This document shows positions 10,141-18,576 of a DNA stretch of 41,390 nt, one piece after another; within the stretch, counting starts at the first letter, position 1; every line of letters starts with the position of its first letter. Origin of the DNA: Gloeocapsa sp. DLM2.Bin57 (GTDB taxonomy: Bacteria; Cyanobacteriota; Cyanobacteriia; Cyanobacteriales; Gloeocapsaceae); the NCBI GenBank assembly GCA_007693955.1, contig RECR01000071.1, positions 1 through 41,390 on the forward strand, written 5' to 3'. Made by a program: the position numbers and the translations under genes. The notes below the pieces were generated by a model that made no database searches, was not told the origin of the DNA, and saw only the letters and a program-made list of their open reading frames with translations.

Positions 10141-10220
10141 AAGAGAAGAGGGGAGAGGGGGAGAGGGGGAGAATTCGGAATTCTGTTCCACCGTTCCACC
10201 TAACCCCTAAAACCTAACTC
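10141..10220. repeat. Purine-rich intergenic repeat, copy 1
   Basis: This stretch has tandem GGGGGAGA units (10149-10172), then GAATTCGGAATTC, then CCACCTAACCCC and AACCTAACTC. The same order of elements (GGGGAGAGG, GGAAT, CCTAACCCC, AACTC) occurs on the minus strand at 34577-34620. It is probably a dispersed non-coding repeat; no protein is encoded. Confidence 0.5.
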
Positions 10221-10233
10221 ATCATTATTTTGG

Positions 10234-10260
10234 GCGCGCTAGCTACAATAGCCAACGCGC
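10234..10260 (-). terminator. GC-rich hairpin after the GH57 gene
   Basis: On the minus strand GCGCGTTGGCT and AGCTAGCGCGC (complements of 10250-10260 and 10234-10244) form an uninterrupted 11-bp stem with two G-U pairs and a 5-nt loop ATTGT. On the plus strand the same positions would be A-C mismatches, so the RNA fold favours the minus-strand transcript, that is the end of the GH57 mRNA. No U-tract follows; it may be a 3' stabilising hairpin. Confidence 0.5.
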
Positions 10261-10279
10261 TAGGTTTAGATCACTATCT

Positions 10280-11869
10280 CTACAGAGGTCGATAGACTTT
10301 ATAGTTAATATTAGGGAAAATATTATCAATCATTTCTACTTTTTCTAACCATCCTGAATCTATTTTGCCAATGTTGAGGTCATCATAGATTTTATTGAGA
10401 CGCATCAGGTGAGAGCGAGTACGACGCACTGCATAAGGAACCATTGTACCTGTTCGCATAATAAAAGCCCAGTCTGAGGATTGAGCTAATAATAACTCTC
10501 TGGCTGCTTGATTTAAAGCGCGTAACTCCAATTCATCTGCGGGATCTTTATAACTCAATTCAATCATTCTTTCTGCTGCTTTGTGCAGGTGGGGATATAC
10601 CCAAGCGTTGGTTTCATTCAGCCAATATTCGTGAAATCCCTTGTAACCCCAACTAGATTGAGAAGGACAAGAGACTTGTTGAGTTTTATTAGTCCGCAAA
10701 TAGTCAGCGAGGTGAGTCATTTGGTAAGTATTTTGGTCATACCAGGATTTACGGAATAAATAATCAATAAACCAAGGTCCTTCATACCACCAGTGACCAA
10801 ACAATTCAGCGTCATAGGGAGACACAACCAAAGGTGGACGCTGCATTAAATGACCGAGGTATTCTACCTGCTTTTCTCGATTATACATAAAGTTACTGGC
10901 GTGTTCAGCAGCTTTTTCCCTTGCCCAATAAGGATCATAAAGTGCCTTATCGGCTAAACCAGAGTCACGACTGGTAATTTTATGATATTTAATTCCCGTA
11001 TTTTTGCGCTGACCGTTAGGCATAATATAGGGTTTAATATACTCATACTCAGCCTCCCAACCTAAATCTTTATAAAATTCACGATAAACGGGATCGCCAG
11101 GATAACCAACTTGAGAGGACCAAACTTGCTGAGAGGATTCGTGATCACGTCCAAATACTGCTACTCCTGTTTCTGTAAAAATAGGTGCATAAGTCCCAAA
11201 ACGTGGACGTGGACGAGCGTATAAAATACCGTGACCATCGGTTAGGAAATATCGTAAACCAGCATCAGCGATTAAGCGTTCTAAACCTTCGTAATAAGCG
11301 CATTCTGGTAACCAAATCCCTTTAGGAGGACGTCCAAAGTTTTCTTCGTAATGTTCACAAGCTACCTTAACTTGAGCCCAAACCGCTTGGGGATAGGTTT
11401 TCATTAAGGGTAGATAACCATGGGTTGCACCACAAGTAATAATTTCTAGGTTATTGCTATCGAGGTACTCTTTGAAAGCTGTAACTAAATCACCGCGGTA
11501 ATTTTCCCAGGTATGGCGAATCTGGTTAAATTCATTAGCGTAAAATTCAGCTAAATATTTAACGTGACCGTTATGTTCGTTATATTCGATCTCCTTTTCG
11601 ATTAATTCTTCTAATTTGGTGAGATGTTCCTCATAACGTTCTTGTAATAAAGGATCTCTGAGCATTGACACCAATGGTGGAGTCATACTCATGGTCATTT
11701 TAAAGTCTATCCCGTCTCGCTTTAACCCTTGAAAAACGTGCAATAGGGGTATATAGGTTTCGGTAATTGCTTCAAATAACCATTCTTCTTCTAAAACATA
11801 ATCGCTTTCTGGGTGTCTGACAAAGGGTAGATGTGCATGGAGGACTAAAGCTACATAGCCATGAGTCAT
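10280..11869 (-). CDS. Glycoside hydrolase family 57, 1,4-alpha-glucan branching-type enzyme
   Basis: A 529-residue GH57/DUF1957 protein. The N-terminal (beta/alpha)7 barrel contains the family motif HAHLPFVRHPE (11-21), the nucleophile Glu189 in WLPECAY and the acid/base Asp353 in YDAELFGHWW. The C-terminal helical DUF1957 domain (about 420-529) matches branching-type members such as the Thermococcus TK1436 enzyme. It probably forms alpha-1,6 branches in cytoplasmic glycogen; an alpha-amylase-like role cannot be excluded. It is divergent from sasA (149 bp between starts), and a GC-rich hairpin follows its stop. Confidence 0.93.
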   Translation of the reverse strand: MTHGYVALVLHAHLPFVRHPESDYVLEEEWLFEAITETYIPLLHVFQGLKRDGIDFKMTMSMTPPLVSMLRDPLLQERYEEHLTKLEELIEKEIEYNEHNGHVKYLAEFYANEFNQIRHTWENYRGDLVTAFKEYLDSNNLEIITCGATHGYLPLMKTYPQAVWAQVKVACEHYEENFGRPPKGIWLPECAYYEGLERLIADAGLRYFLTDGHGILYARPRPRFGTYAPIFTETGVAVFGRDHESSQQVWSSQVGYPGDPVYREFYKDLGWEAEYEYIKPYIMPNGQRKNTGIKYHKITSRDSGLADKALYDPYWAREKAAEHASNFMYNREKQVEYLGHLMQRPPLVVSPYDAELFGHWWYEGPWFIDYLFRKSWYDQNTYQMTHLADYLRTNKTQQVSCPSQSSWGYKGFHEYWLNETNAWVYPHLHKAAERMIELSYKDPADELELRALNQAARELLLAQSSDWAFIMRTGTMVPYAVRRTRSHLMRLNKIYDDLNIGKIDSGWLEKVEMIDNIFPNINYKVYRPL

Positions 11870-12018
11870 AATAATTCACTTTCCTGATGAATTTTATACT
11901 ATTTTAAGATTTTACCTTTACATTGATCGTAATCAATAAGCTTTTCTTGAATTTGATGTAGAATAATAATACTTATTCTTTTAAATTTGTCTCTATCAAC
12001 CTTGGAAATTGCTAAATT

Positions 12019-13176
12019 GTGTTAGAACCTCACAATAATCCAGTTGAATCTGTTAAATCTCCTTCGGGAATGACTCCTTTACAGTTACTGCTGTTTGTTG
12101 ATGAACGTCCTAGTTCTCAAGATAACATTCAGCAGATCAAAAAATATCTGCAAAATTTGCTTGCTGATTATCCTTTTGAGTTAGAAGTTATCGAAATCAC
12201 TAAAAAACCCCATTTAGTAGAATATTTTCGCATTATCGCTACCCCTGCTTTAGTTAAAATTTTTCCTGAGCCTCGCCATACTTTGGCTGGTAGTAATTTA
12301 GTCATGCAACTGCAAAAGTGGTGGGAACACTGGAAACCTACTAAACAAGAACAGTTAAATAGTGATACTGAGCTTCTTTCTCTAGATAAAAGCTCTTGGA
12401 GTTATTCTAGAGAATTAATGGAGCTTAATGATGAAATTTTTTGTTTAAAAAAGGAAAAGGAAGAGTTATTAGAACAATTACGCTTTAAAGACCAAATTCT
12501 GGCGATGTTAGCTCATGATTTGCGGAGTCCTTTAACCGCTGCTTCTATTGCTATTGAAACTCTAGAATTAGTGCAAAATTACTCGGAAAATGAACGTAAT
12601 CAAGCTCTTAAGGATAATCTTAATAAACAGATTAAACAACAGTTTCAAATCATGAACCGCATGATTACTGATTTACTACAAGCTTCTAAGAATATGAGTA
12701 GTAGGTTAAGGGTTAAACCAGATGAACTTTATCTCAATCCTTTGTGTGAGGAAATTTTAGAACAATTCATACCTCATTTTCAAGATAAATCTTTACATTT
12801 AACTGAAGATATTCCCCAAGATTTACCCTCAGTTTATGGTGATAAAGAATTAATCCGTCAAGTTATTGTTAATTTACTCGATAACGCGGTTAAATATACT
12901 CCTGAAAATGGGATGATTAGTATTTTTATTCTCCATAGAACTACTCAAAAGGTACAAATAAGTATTGCTGATACAGGTCCGGGAATTCCTGAAGAGAAAC
13001 GAGAGCATATTTTTGAGGGACATTTTCGCTTACAACGAGATGAAGAAAAGGAAGGCTATGGTTTAGGATTATATTTGTGTCGTAAGATTGTCCGCGCTCA
13101 CTATGGTAATATCTGGGTGGATAGTATCCCTAATCAAGGTAGTTGTTTTCATTTTACTTTACCTGTTTATAGATAA
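12019..13176 (+). CDS. sasA: Circadian clock-associated sensor histidine kinase SasA
   Basis: SasA relays the KaiC clock state to the response regulator RpaA by phosphotransfer. The N-terminal 20-105 region is the KaiB-like thioredoxin-fold domain that binds KaiC (LQLLLFVDERP, VEYFRIIATPALVKI). A coiled segment (about 130-160) follows, then the HisKA domain with phospho-acceptor His166 in AHDLRSPLTA. The ATPase domain has the N box (NLLDNAVKYTPENG), the G1 box (DTGPGIP) and the G2 box (GYGLGLYLC). The 385-residue length is normal. The start is GTG at 12019; a later Met18 (12070) is an alternative. Neither rpaA nor kai genes are in the window. The substrate-binding-protein gene starts 8 bp downstream, so cotranscription is likely. 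Confidence 0.95.
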   Translation: MLEPHNNPVESVKSPSGMTPLQLLLFVDERPSSQDNIQQIKKYLQNLLADYPFELEVIEITKKPHLVEYFRIIATPALVKIFPEPRHTLAGSNLVMQLQKWWEHWKPTKQEQLNSDTELLSLDKSSWSYSRELMELNDEIFCLKKEKEELLEQLRFKDQILAMLAHDLRSPLTAASIAIETLELVQNYSENERNQALKDNLNKQIKQQFQIMNRMITDLLQASKNMSSRLRVKPDELYLNPLCEEILEQFIPHFQDKSLHLTEDIPQDLPSVYGDKELIRQVIVNLLDNAVKYTPENGMISIFILHRTTQKVQISIADTGPGIPEEKREHIFEGHFRLQRDEEKEGYGLGLYLCRKIVRAHYGNIWVDSIPNQGSCFHFTLPVYR

Positions 13177-13184
13177 AGTTTTTT

Positions 13185-14609
13185 ATGTCTCAAAAAGAAA
13201 CTAAAATTCTGTTAATGTCTTTTGTACTCACTCTCCTATTTTTATTGGGGGGAGGATGGTTATTATGGCAATTTGTTAACAAGGAAAATGATAATCTTAG
13301 TAATAATATCAATAAGCAAACCGAGTCAGAAGAAATCGTAACTCCAGATAGCCCAACTATTACTAGTCAACATATTAGCACTGGTCAACAATGGTTAATT
13401 AATGAAAATATAAATCCAAATAAACAAGGGGGAATTATTGCTTTTAAGAATGGTAATTATTTAGAAGCAGTAACTCAATTAGAAGCAGCAATTCAACAAC
13501 AACCTAATGATCCAGAAGCTCTAATTTATCTCAATAACGCGCGCATTGGTCAAGGTCAAGCTTATACTATTGCAGTTGTTATACCTGTGGGTAGTGATGT
13601 CAATGTAGCTAAAGAAATCTTGCGCGGTGTAGCTCAAGCTCAAAATGAAATTAATAACAATGGGAAAATTAATGGTCTTCCTTTAAAAGTAGTTATTGCT
13701 AATGATAATAATGAACCAGAATTAGCGGTGAAAATAGCAGAAGCTTTAGCTAGTCAGAATGAAATTATCGGAGTGATTGGTCATTTTTCTAGTGATGTTA
13801 CTATAGTTGCTAAGCCAGTTTATGATAGCAATAATCTAGTGGTTATTTCTCCTACTAGTACTTCAGTAGCTCTCTCGGGAGCAAGTCAATATCTGTTTCG
13901 CACTGTACCTAGTGACTCTTTTACTGGTAATGCTTTAGTTAAGTATATGCTGGAGGATTTAGTTTTAACTAAAGCGGCTATATTTTATGTATCTACCAGC
14001 GATTATAGCAATTCTTTACGCAATGTAGTCACTACTGCTTTATTTTCTAGTGGGGGAGAGGTAGTCTTTGAGTTCGATTTTGCCGAGACTGATTTTAATC
14101 CCTTTGAAGTGGTTAGACAAGCACAAAATAGGGGTGCTCAAGCTTTGATTTTTGTCTCTAATTCCCCTAACTTAGATAAAGCTCTGCAAATTATCCAAAT
14201 TAATGAAGGAAGGTTGGCTATCCTCGGGGGAGATAGTATGTATAATCCTCGTACCCTACAATTAGGTCGTCAAAACGCGGTGGGTATGGTTATCGCTATA
14301 CCTTGGCATATTGATTCTAATCGCAACAGCGATTTTGCCCAAGATTCTACCCGATTATGGCAAGGAGATGTAAACTGGCGTACAGCGATGACTTATGATG
14401 CAACTCAAGCATTGATTGGGGCGATCGCTACTAATCCCACTCGCACAGGAGTACAACAAGCTCTTTCTAACCCTAATTTCTCCACTATAGGTGCGGGTAA
14501 GGATATTCGCTTTTTACCATCGGGTGATCGCAATCTGGCGGTACAGTTAGTTATCATTGAACGTGCACCTAATACAGAACTAGGTTATCGCTTTTTTCCG
14601 TTAGAATGA
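13185..14609 (+). CDS. Membrane-anchored TPR plus branched-chain-type substrate-binding protein
   Basis: A 474-residue protein with an N-terminal hydrophobic helix (about 9-30), a polar Asn/Glu-rich linker, a single TPR-like hairpin (about 83-122, GNYLEAVTQLEAAIQQQPNDPEA) and a periplasmic-binding-protein type I domain of the Leu/Ile/Val family (about 125-470; VVIPVGSDVNVAKEILRGVAQAQ, IGVIGHFSSDV, ISPTSTS). No lipobox is visible, so it is probably held by an uncleaved helix and faces the periplasm. No LIV-type permease or ATPase is adjacent, so a sensing or ligand-capture role is as likely as transport. It follows sasA closely. Ligand unknown. Confidence 0.88.
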   Translation: MSQKETKILLMSFVLTLLFLLGGGWLLWQFVNKENDNLSNNINKQTESEEIVTPDSPTITSQHISTGQQWLINENINPNKQGGIIAFKNGNYLEAVTQLEAAIQQQPNDPEALIYLNNARIGQGQAYTIAVVIPVGSDVNVAKEILRGVAQAQNEINNNGKINGLPLKVVIANDNNEPELAVKIAEALASQNEIIGVIGHFSSDVTIVAKPVYDSNNLVVISPTSTSVALSGASQYLFRTVPSDSFTGNALVKYMLEDLVLTKAAIFYVSTSDYSNSLRNVVTTALFSSGGEVVFEFDFAETDFNPFEVVRQAQNRGAQALIFVSNSPNLDKALQIIQINEGRLAILGGDSMYNPRTLQLGRQNAVGMVIAIPWHIDSNRNSDFAQDSTRLWQGDVNWRTAMTYDATQALIGAIATNPTRTGVQQALSNPNFSTIGAGKDIRFLPSGDRNLAVQLVIIERAPNTELGYRFFPLE

Positions 14610-14638
14610 TTATTGTTATCATTCATTAGAGGGTCATT

Positions 14639-15454
14639 TTGGGCGCAATCACCGAAGCATTACAGTTTGAATTTATGCGTAACGCTATAACCGCGGGTAT
14701 CTTAGTGAGTATTGCCTGTGGTATGATAGGTTCACTAGTAGTGATTAATCGCATTGTTTTTATTAGTGGTGGTATAGCTCATGCAGCTTATGGAGGGATT
14801 GGGTTAGGTTACTTTATGAGTTTTAATCCCGTAGTGGGGGCAATATTTTTTGCGCTGTTATCAGCTCTGGGAATGGGCTGGGTAGAGCGTAAATTACAAC
14901 AACGGGCTGATACAATTATTGGGGTAATGTGGGCGATCGGGATGGCGGTGGGAATCATTCTCATTGATTTAACCCAGGGTTATAAAGCAGGTTTAGATAG
15001 TTATTTATTTGGTAGTATTCTAGCTGTGCCAAGACAAGATTTAATCATTATGTTCATTTTGGACCTAATTATTGTGGTGTTTTTGGCGCTATTTTATAAA
15101 GAATTATTGGCAATTTCTTATGACTCGGTTTACGCTACCACGCGCAATGTACCTGTTAATACTATCTATTTATTATTAGTAGCAGCGATCGCCCTTACGG
15201 TAGTCATGGTTATGCAGATAGTGGGGTTAATTATGGTTATCGCTTTATTAACTATTCCAGGAGCGATCGCCAGTCAAATGGTTAAAGAGCTTAAACAAAT
15301 GATGTTGATTGCTAGTATCCTAGGTATTATTTTTAATCTAGTTGGACTATATCTCTCTTATGTGTTTAATCTTACTTCAGGTGCAACAATTATTCTAGTA
15401 GCGGGAATAACTTATCTGATTAGTTTAGCTTTACCGAAATTAACAAGAAAGTGA
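14639..15454 (+). CDS. Metal ABC transporter permease (ZnuB/MntB family)
   Basis: A 271-residue integral membrane protein with about eight hydrophobic helices and the family block GLIMVIALLTIPGAIA near residue 200. It belongs to the ABC-3 permeases for Zn2+ or Mn2+. The start used is TTG at 14639, which keeps the N-terminal residues before EFMRNAITAGILVS that cyanobacterial relatives usually have; ATG at 14675 is an alternative. It comes 29 bp after the binding-protein gene. No cognate metal-binding protein or ATPase is next to it, so its partners are encoded elsewhere. Zinc or manganese specificity cannot be read from the sequence. Confidence 0.9.
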   Translation: MGAITEALQFEFMRNAITAGILVSIACGMIGSLVVINRIVFISGGIAHAAYGGIGLGYFMSFNPVVGAIFFALLSALGMGWVERKLQQRADTIIGVMWAIGMAVGIILIDLTQGYKAGLDSYLFGSILAVPRQDLIIMFILDLIIVVFLALFYKELLAISYDSVYATTRNVPVNTIYLLLVAAIALTVVMVMQIVGLIMVIALLTIPGAIASQMVKELKQMMLIASILGIIFNLVGLYLSYVFNLTSGATIILVAGITYLISLALPKLTRK

Positions 15455-15512
15455 GCCAGAAGTCACCAGACTCCTAACTCTATTTTCTTTTGAGCGAATG
15501 GTCTTTTTAAGA

Positions 15513-16196
15513 TTACATAGGTAATATTGATCCTGTCAGATCTTTTGCTCCATCAGAAGCTAAAAAAGCAATAACATTACCGATTGACTCAGGTTTAGTC
15601 CATTGATCTGCTTGTTGAGTTCCCATGGCTTCTCGATTGCCAGGAGTATCAATAACCCCAGGTAAAATCACGTTAGCGGTGATATCTAAATCTTGGGTTT
15701 CGGCGGCGATCGCCTTGGTTAAGGCTACTACCCCTGCTTTAGCTGCTGAATAGGCGGCTAGTTGCGCGGCAGGATCTATCGCTGCTCTTGAGCCTATAGT
15801 AATAATCCTACCAGAGCCTTGTTGACGCATTAATCTTAAACAATGTTTACAAACCAAAAAGGTTGTATCTAGATTCAAACTAAAAGAACTTTTCCAATCG
15901 CTAAAACTAAACTCGTGAGTTGCCCCCATGGTAAAACCCCCGACTAGATGAACTAAAACATCTACTCTCCCTAAATCATTGACTAGTTGTTCTACTGAAC
16001 TTTCTTGACTCAAATCTGTCTGAATAAAGCGAATACGCTCAAATTCTGTCGCTGAGAGTCTTTCTTTGAGCCTTTTAATGCCTTTTTCTCCTTGATAGGG
16101 TATAGTTAGTTTTGCGCCTTGGGCTAACAGAGTAGGAGTAACTCCTAAACCTAAACCGCCTGTTCCTCCAGTTAATAAAACTTGTTTACCTTGCAT
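15513..16196 (-). CDS. Short-chain dehydrogenase/reductase
   Basis: A 227-residue classical SDR with the NAD(P)-binding motif TGGTGGLG at 9-16, catalytic Ser136 (IGSRAA) and Tyr149-xxx-Lys153 (YSAAK). It resembles 3-oxoacyl-ACP reductase-type enzymes, but the substrate is unknown. The gene is convergent with the permease gene (58 bp gap with no strong hairpin) and divergent from the PP2C gene. Confidence 0.92.
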   Translation of the reverse strand: MQGKQVLLTGGTGGLGLGVTPTLLAQGAKLTIPYQGEKGIKRLKERLSATEFERIRFIQTDLSQESSVEQLVNDLGRVDVLVHLVGGFTMGATHEFSFSDWKSSFSLNLDTTFLVCKHCLRLMRQQGSGRIITIGSRAAIDPAAQLAAYSAAKAGVVALTKAIAAETQDLDITANVILPGVIDTPGNREAMGTQQADQWTKPESIGNVIAFLASDGAKDLTGSILPM

Positions 16197-16290
16197 AGTT
16201 TTTTGAGGGATTTTCTTTAAGATCTATAATATCATTCCCCTTGAGTTCAGATAAGCTAAAATAAACTTAAGATTAGAGAAATTGTCGGAC

Positions 16291-18120
16291 ATGATTATAG
16301 TTTGCCCCCATTGTCAATACACCAATCCCCCTGAGGCTGAAATCTGCGAACAATGTGGTACTTCCCTACTTGAACAACCTTGTTTTGATTGTGGAACTAT
16401 TGTACCTTTTACTGAGCAAAATTGTCCTAATTGTGGTGCAGCTACAGGTAAGACTTGGTGGGCGCTCATTCTCCCTCCTCAAAAAGACAATTGGCAATTG
16501 ACAGAATATTTAGATAATGATCAGCGTTATCAAATTATCACAGATTTAACTTCTTTTCATGAAGACGAGTCTGTTTCTGTTAGAGTGCTTGATGCTAAAC
16601 CTCTAACCCTTCCTGATTTTCAACATTCCTCTATTCAAGTTGCTGATGAGGAGGCAACTACTTCTGATTCTGAACCAGAAGAGCCTATAATGACTCCTTT
16701 AGTAGAATTATATCTTGAACTTAGAGATAAACTCCCCGATTTAATTCCCGCAATTCATGATCATTGGTTAGATGAAAATGGTGAATACTTACTCTTAGAA
16801 GATCGCTCCAAGTGGCAAAATATAGCTACTATCAAAAATTTGCCTAATCTGCAAATTCTTACCTATCTCAAGCAAATGACCGGTCTTTGGTCAGAATTTT
16901 CTCAACAACAACTGACTCGTACTTTTCTTGATCCTGACAATTTGTACCTTGATGAAGATGAATGTATTGTTCTCCAAAAAGTTAGTGAAAATATCTCAGA
17001 ACATGATGATAATTTAGCTAATCTAGGTAAACTATGGCAAAGTTTATTTGCTAGTTCCGAACCATCCCTACAACAACTGTATCAACAATTAATTGAGGGA
17101 GAAATTACTACTATTGCTCAATTAAACGCCACTATAGAAGAAATTGAGTCACAGTTAGATTTGACAGATTATGGCTTACCTTCTCTTAATTTAGCTTTTC
17201 AACCAGATAGTCAGGAGCAAGAGGAGGATGAAGATGATAATGAAATTCTCGGCGATCCTACCGAAGGTGATAATCTTCCCACACTGGTTTTACCAATGCA
17301 GCTGTTGAGCATCACTGATGTTGCTATTACTGATATTGGTCACCAACGCGAGCATAATGAGGATTATTATGGCATCGTTACTAAAACTTCTAAACGAGAA
17401 AATCCCCACAAGATTAAATATAGCTCTCGCGGTTTATATATAGTATGTGATGGTATGGGAGGACACGCCGCGGGTGAAGTCGCTAGTCGCATGGCTGTGG
17501 AAACTTTACAAGAATATTTTGAAGAACATTGGATTGATAAACTTCCTAGTGAAGAAGTGATTCGTCAAGGTATCTTGTTAACTAATCAAAAAATTTATCA
17601 AGAGAATTTGCAGTATGGGCGTTCCGGAAGTGGTCGAATGGGAACTACCCTAGTTATGGCTCTCCTGCAAGATACCCAAGGGGCGATCGCTCACGTCGGA
17701 GATAGTCGGATCTATCATATTACTCGTAAACGGGGTCTCAATCAATTAACTCTTGACCACGCTGTAGCTCAACAAGAAGTTTTATGTGGAGTTGAGCCTG
17801 AGATTGCTTATCGGCGTCATGATGCCTATCAACTTACTCAAGCGATTGGACCTAGAGATAATAGTTGTGTTCATCCTGAAATTCAGTTTCTAGACTTTAA
17901 AGAGGATACAATCTTATTTTTGTGCTCCGATGGTTTTTCCGATAATAATTTTCTTGAAACTGCGGCTAAAAATCAGCTGTTATCTTTAACTAGTTCTAAA
18001 GCTAATCTAGAACAAGAACTCAGACAACTTCTAGAACTCGGTAATCAACATAATGGTCATGACAATCTGACTGCTGTTTTGGTCAGAGTTAAGGTACAAC
18101 CATCCTTAGAAAGAATCTAA
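16291..18120 (+). CDS. Double zinc-ribbon PP2C-type protein phosphatase
   Basis: A 609-residue serine/threonine phosphatase. Two tandem zinc ribbons open it (Cys5, 8, 19, 22 and Cys31, 34, 45, 48). A long acidic region without recognised motifs (about 60-340) follows, then a complete PP2C domain: DIGHQREHNED, VCDGMGGHAAGE, AHVGDSRIY, CSDGFSDN and GHDNLTAV, with the metal-binding aspartates present. It probably reverses phosphorylation by Ser/Thr kinases of the type at 1892-3718, which also begins with a zinc ribbon. The ATG at 16291 is chosen over an in-frame TTG at 16282 because it places the first CxxC at the N-terminus and GAGAA-like bases lie upstream. A hairpin follows the stop. Confidence 0.93.
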   Translation: MIIVCPHCQYTNPPEAEICEQCGTSLLEQPCFDCGTIVPFTEQNCPNCGAATGKTWWALILPPQKDNWQLTEYLDNDQRYQIITDLTSFHEDESVSVRVLDAKPLTLPDFQHSSIQVADEEATTSDSEPEEPIMTPLVELYLELRDKLPDLIPAIHDHWLDENGEYLLLEDRSKWQNIATIKNLPNLQILTYLKQMTGLWSEFSQQQLTRTFLDPDNLYLDEDECIVLQKVSENISEHDDNLANLGKLWQSLFASSEPSLQQLYQQLIEGEITTIAQLNATIEEIESQLDLTDYGLPSLNLAFQPDSQEQEEDEDDNEILGDPTEGDNLPTLVLPMQLLSITDVAITDIGHQREHNEDYYGIVTKTSKRENPHKIKYSSRGLYIVCDGMGGHAAGEVASRMAVETLQEYFEEHWIDKLPSEEVIRQGILLTNQKIYQENLQYGRSGSGRMGTTLVMALLQDTQGAIAHVGDSRIYHITRKRGLNQLTLDHAVAQQEVLCGVEPEIAYRRHDAYQLTQAIGPRDNSCVHPEIQFLDFKEDTILFLCSDGFSDNNFLETAAKNQLLSLTSSKANLEQELRQLLELGNQHNGHDNLTAVLVRVKVQPSLERI

Positions 18121-18126
18121 CACTCG

Positions 18127-18159
18127 GGTTTAGTGGGGCGATCTTATCCCGACTAAACC
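18127..18159. terminator. Bidirectional hairpin between convergent genes
   Basis: GGTTTAGTGGGG (18127-18138) and CCCGACTAAACC (18148-18159) pair over 12 positions with one mismatch and a 9-nt loop, located between the stops of the PP2C gene (plus) and the small-protein gene (minus). No long U-tract is present on either side, but position and stability suggest a shared terminator. Confidence 0.6.
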
Positions 18160-18166
18160 AACCTGA

Positions 18167-18385
18167 TTAATCTTCGTCCCAAGCTTCTACCATTAAAATT
18201 TCGCTGATAGGATCGTGCATGGAAAAGCCAAACTCTGCTAGTTCCTGTTTCCAGTAGGACCACTGATCGCCATAAAGTAAAGCGACTTTTGAGATATTAT
18301 CGGTTGGTTTCAGGATGTTGGCGTCAACCAGTGAAGCTACTTTACGCTGGAACTTCACCATAGGGTGAAAGACTTGTTTGGTCAT
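18167..18385 (-). CDS. Small conserved cyanobacterial protein (probably DUF4327)
   Basis: A 72-residue soluble protein, acidic at the C-terminus (EAWDED), with the segments HPMVKFQRKV, LLYGDQWSYWKQEL and FGFSMHDPISE. From memory these match the DUF4327 family of small cyanobacterial proteins; I could not check by search. No function is known. It is a single gene, convergent with the PP2C gene. Confidence 0.82.
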   Translation of the reverse strand: MTKQVFHPMVKFQRKVASLVDANILKPTDNISKVALLYGDQWSYWKQELAEFGFSMHDPISEILMVEAWDED

Positions 18386-18487
18386 ACGCTATTTCTTAAG
18401 ATAATTTATTGTACAAATGGTTTACAGAATCTACTCCCCAACTCTAAGGAATTTACCTATGATTTAGAGTATTAAGTTGCCAGGAAG

Positions 18488-18505
18488 TATTAATATATAT
18501 TAATA
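18488..18505. promoter_or_regulatory. 18-bp perfect AT palindrome upstream of the subtilase gene
   Basis: TATTAATATATATTAATA is a perfect palindrome about 70 bp before the subtilase start, in the divergent region between the small-protein gene and the subtilase gene. It could be an operator or simply part of an AT-rich promoter. A second small inverted repeat CCTAA/TTAGG lies at 18511-18526. Confidence 0.35.
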
Positions 18506-18576
18506 GCGCACCTAACCCCATTTAGGCAAGTGTTTTTAGGAAAAAGTTCGGTAATTACTACCTTTAGTCACCAAAA

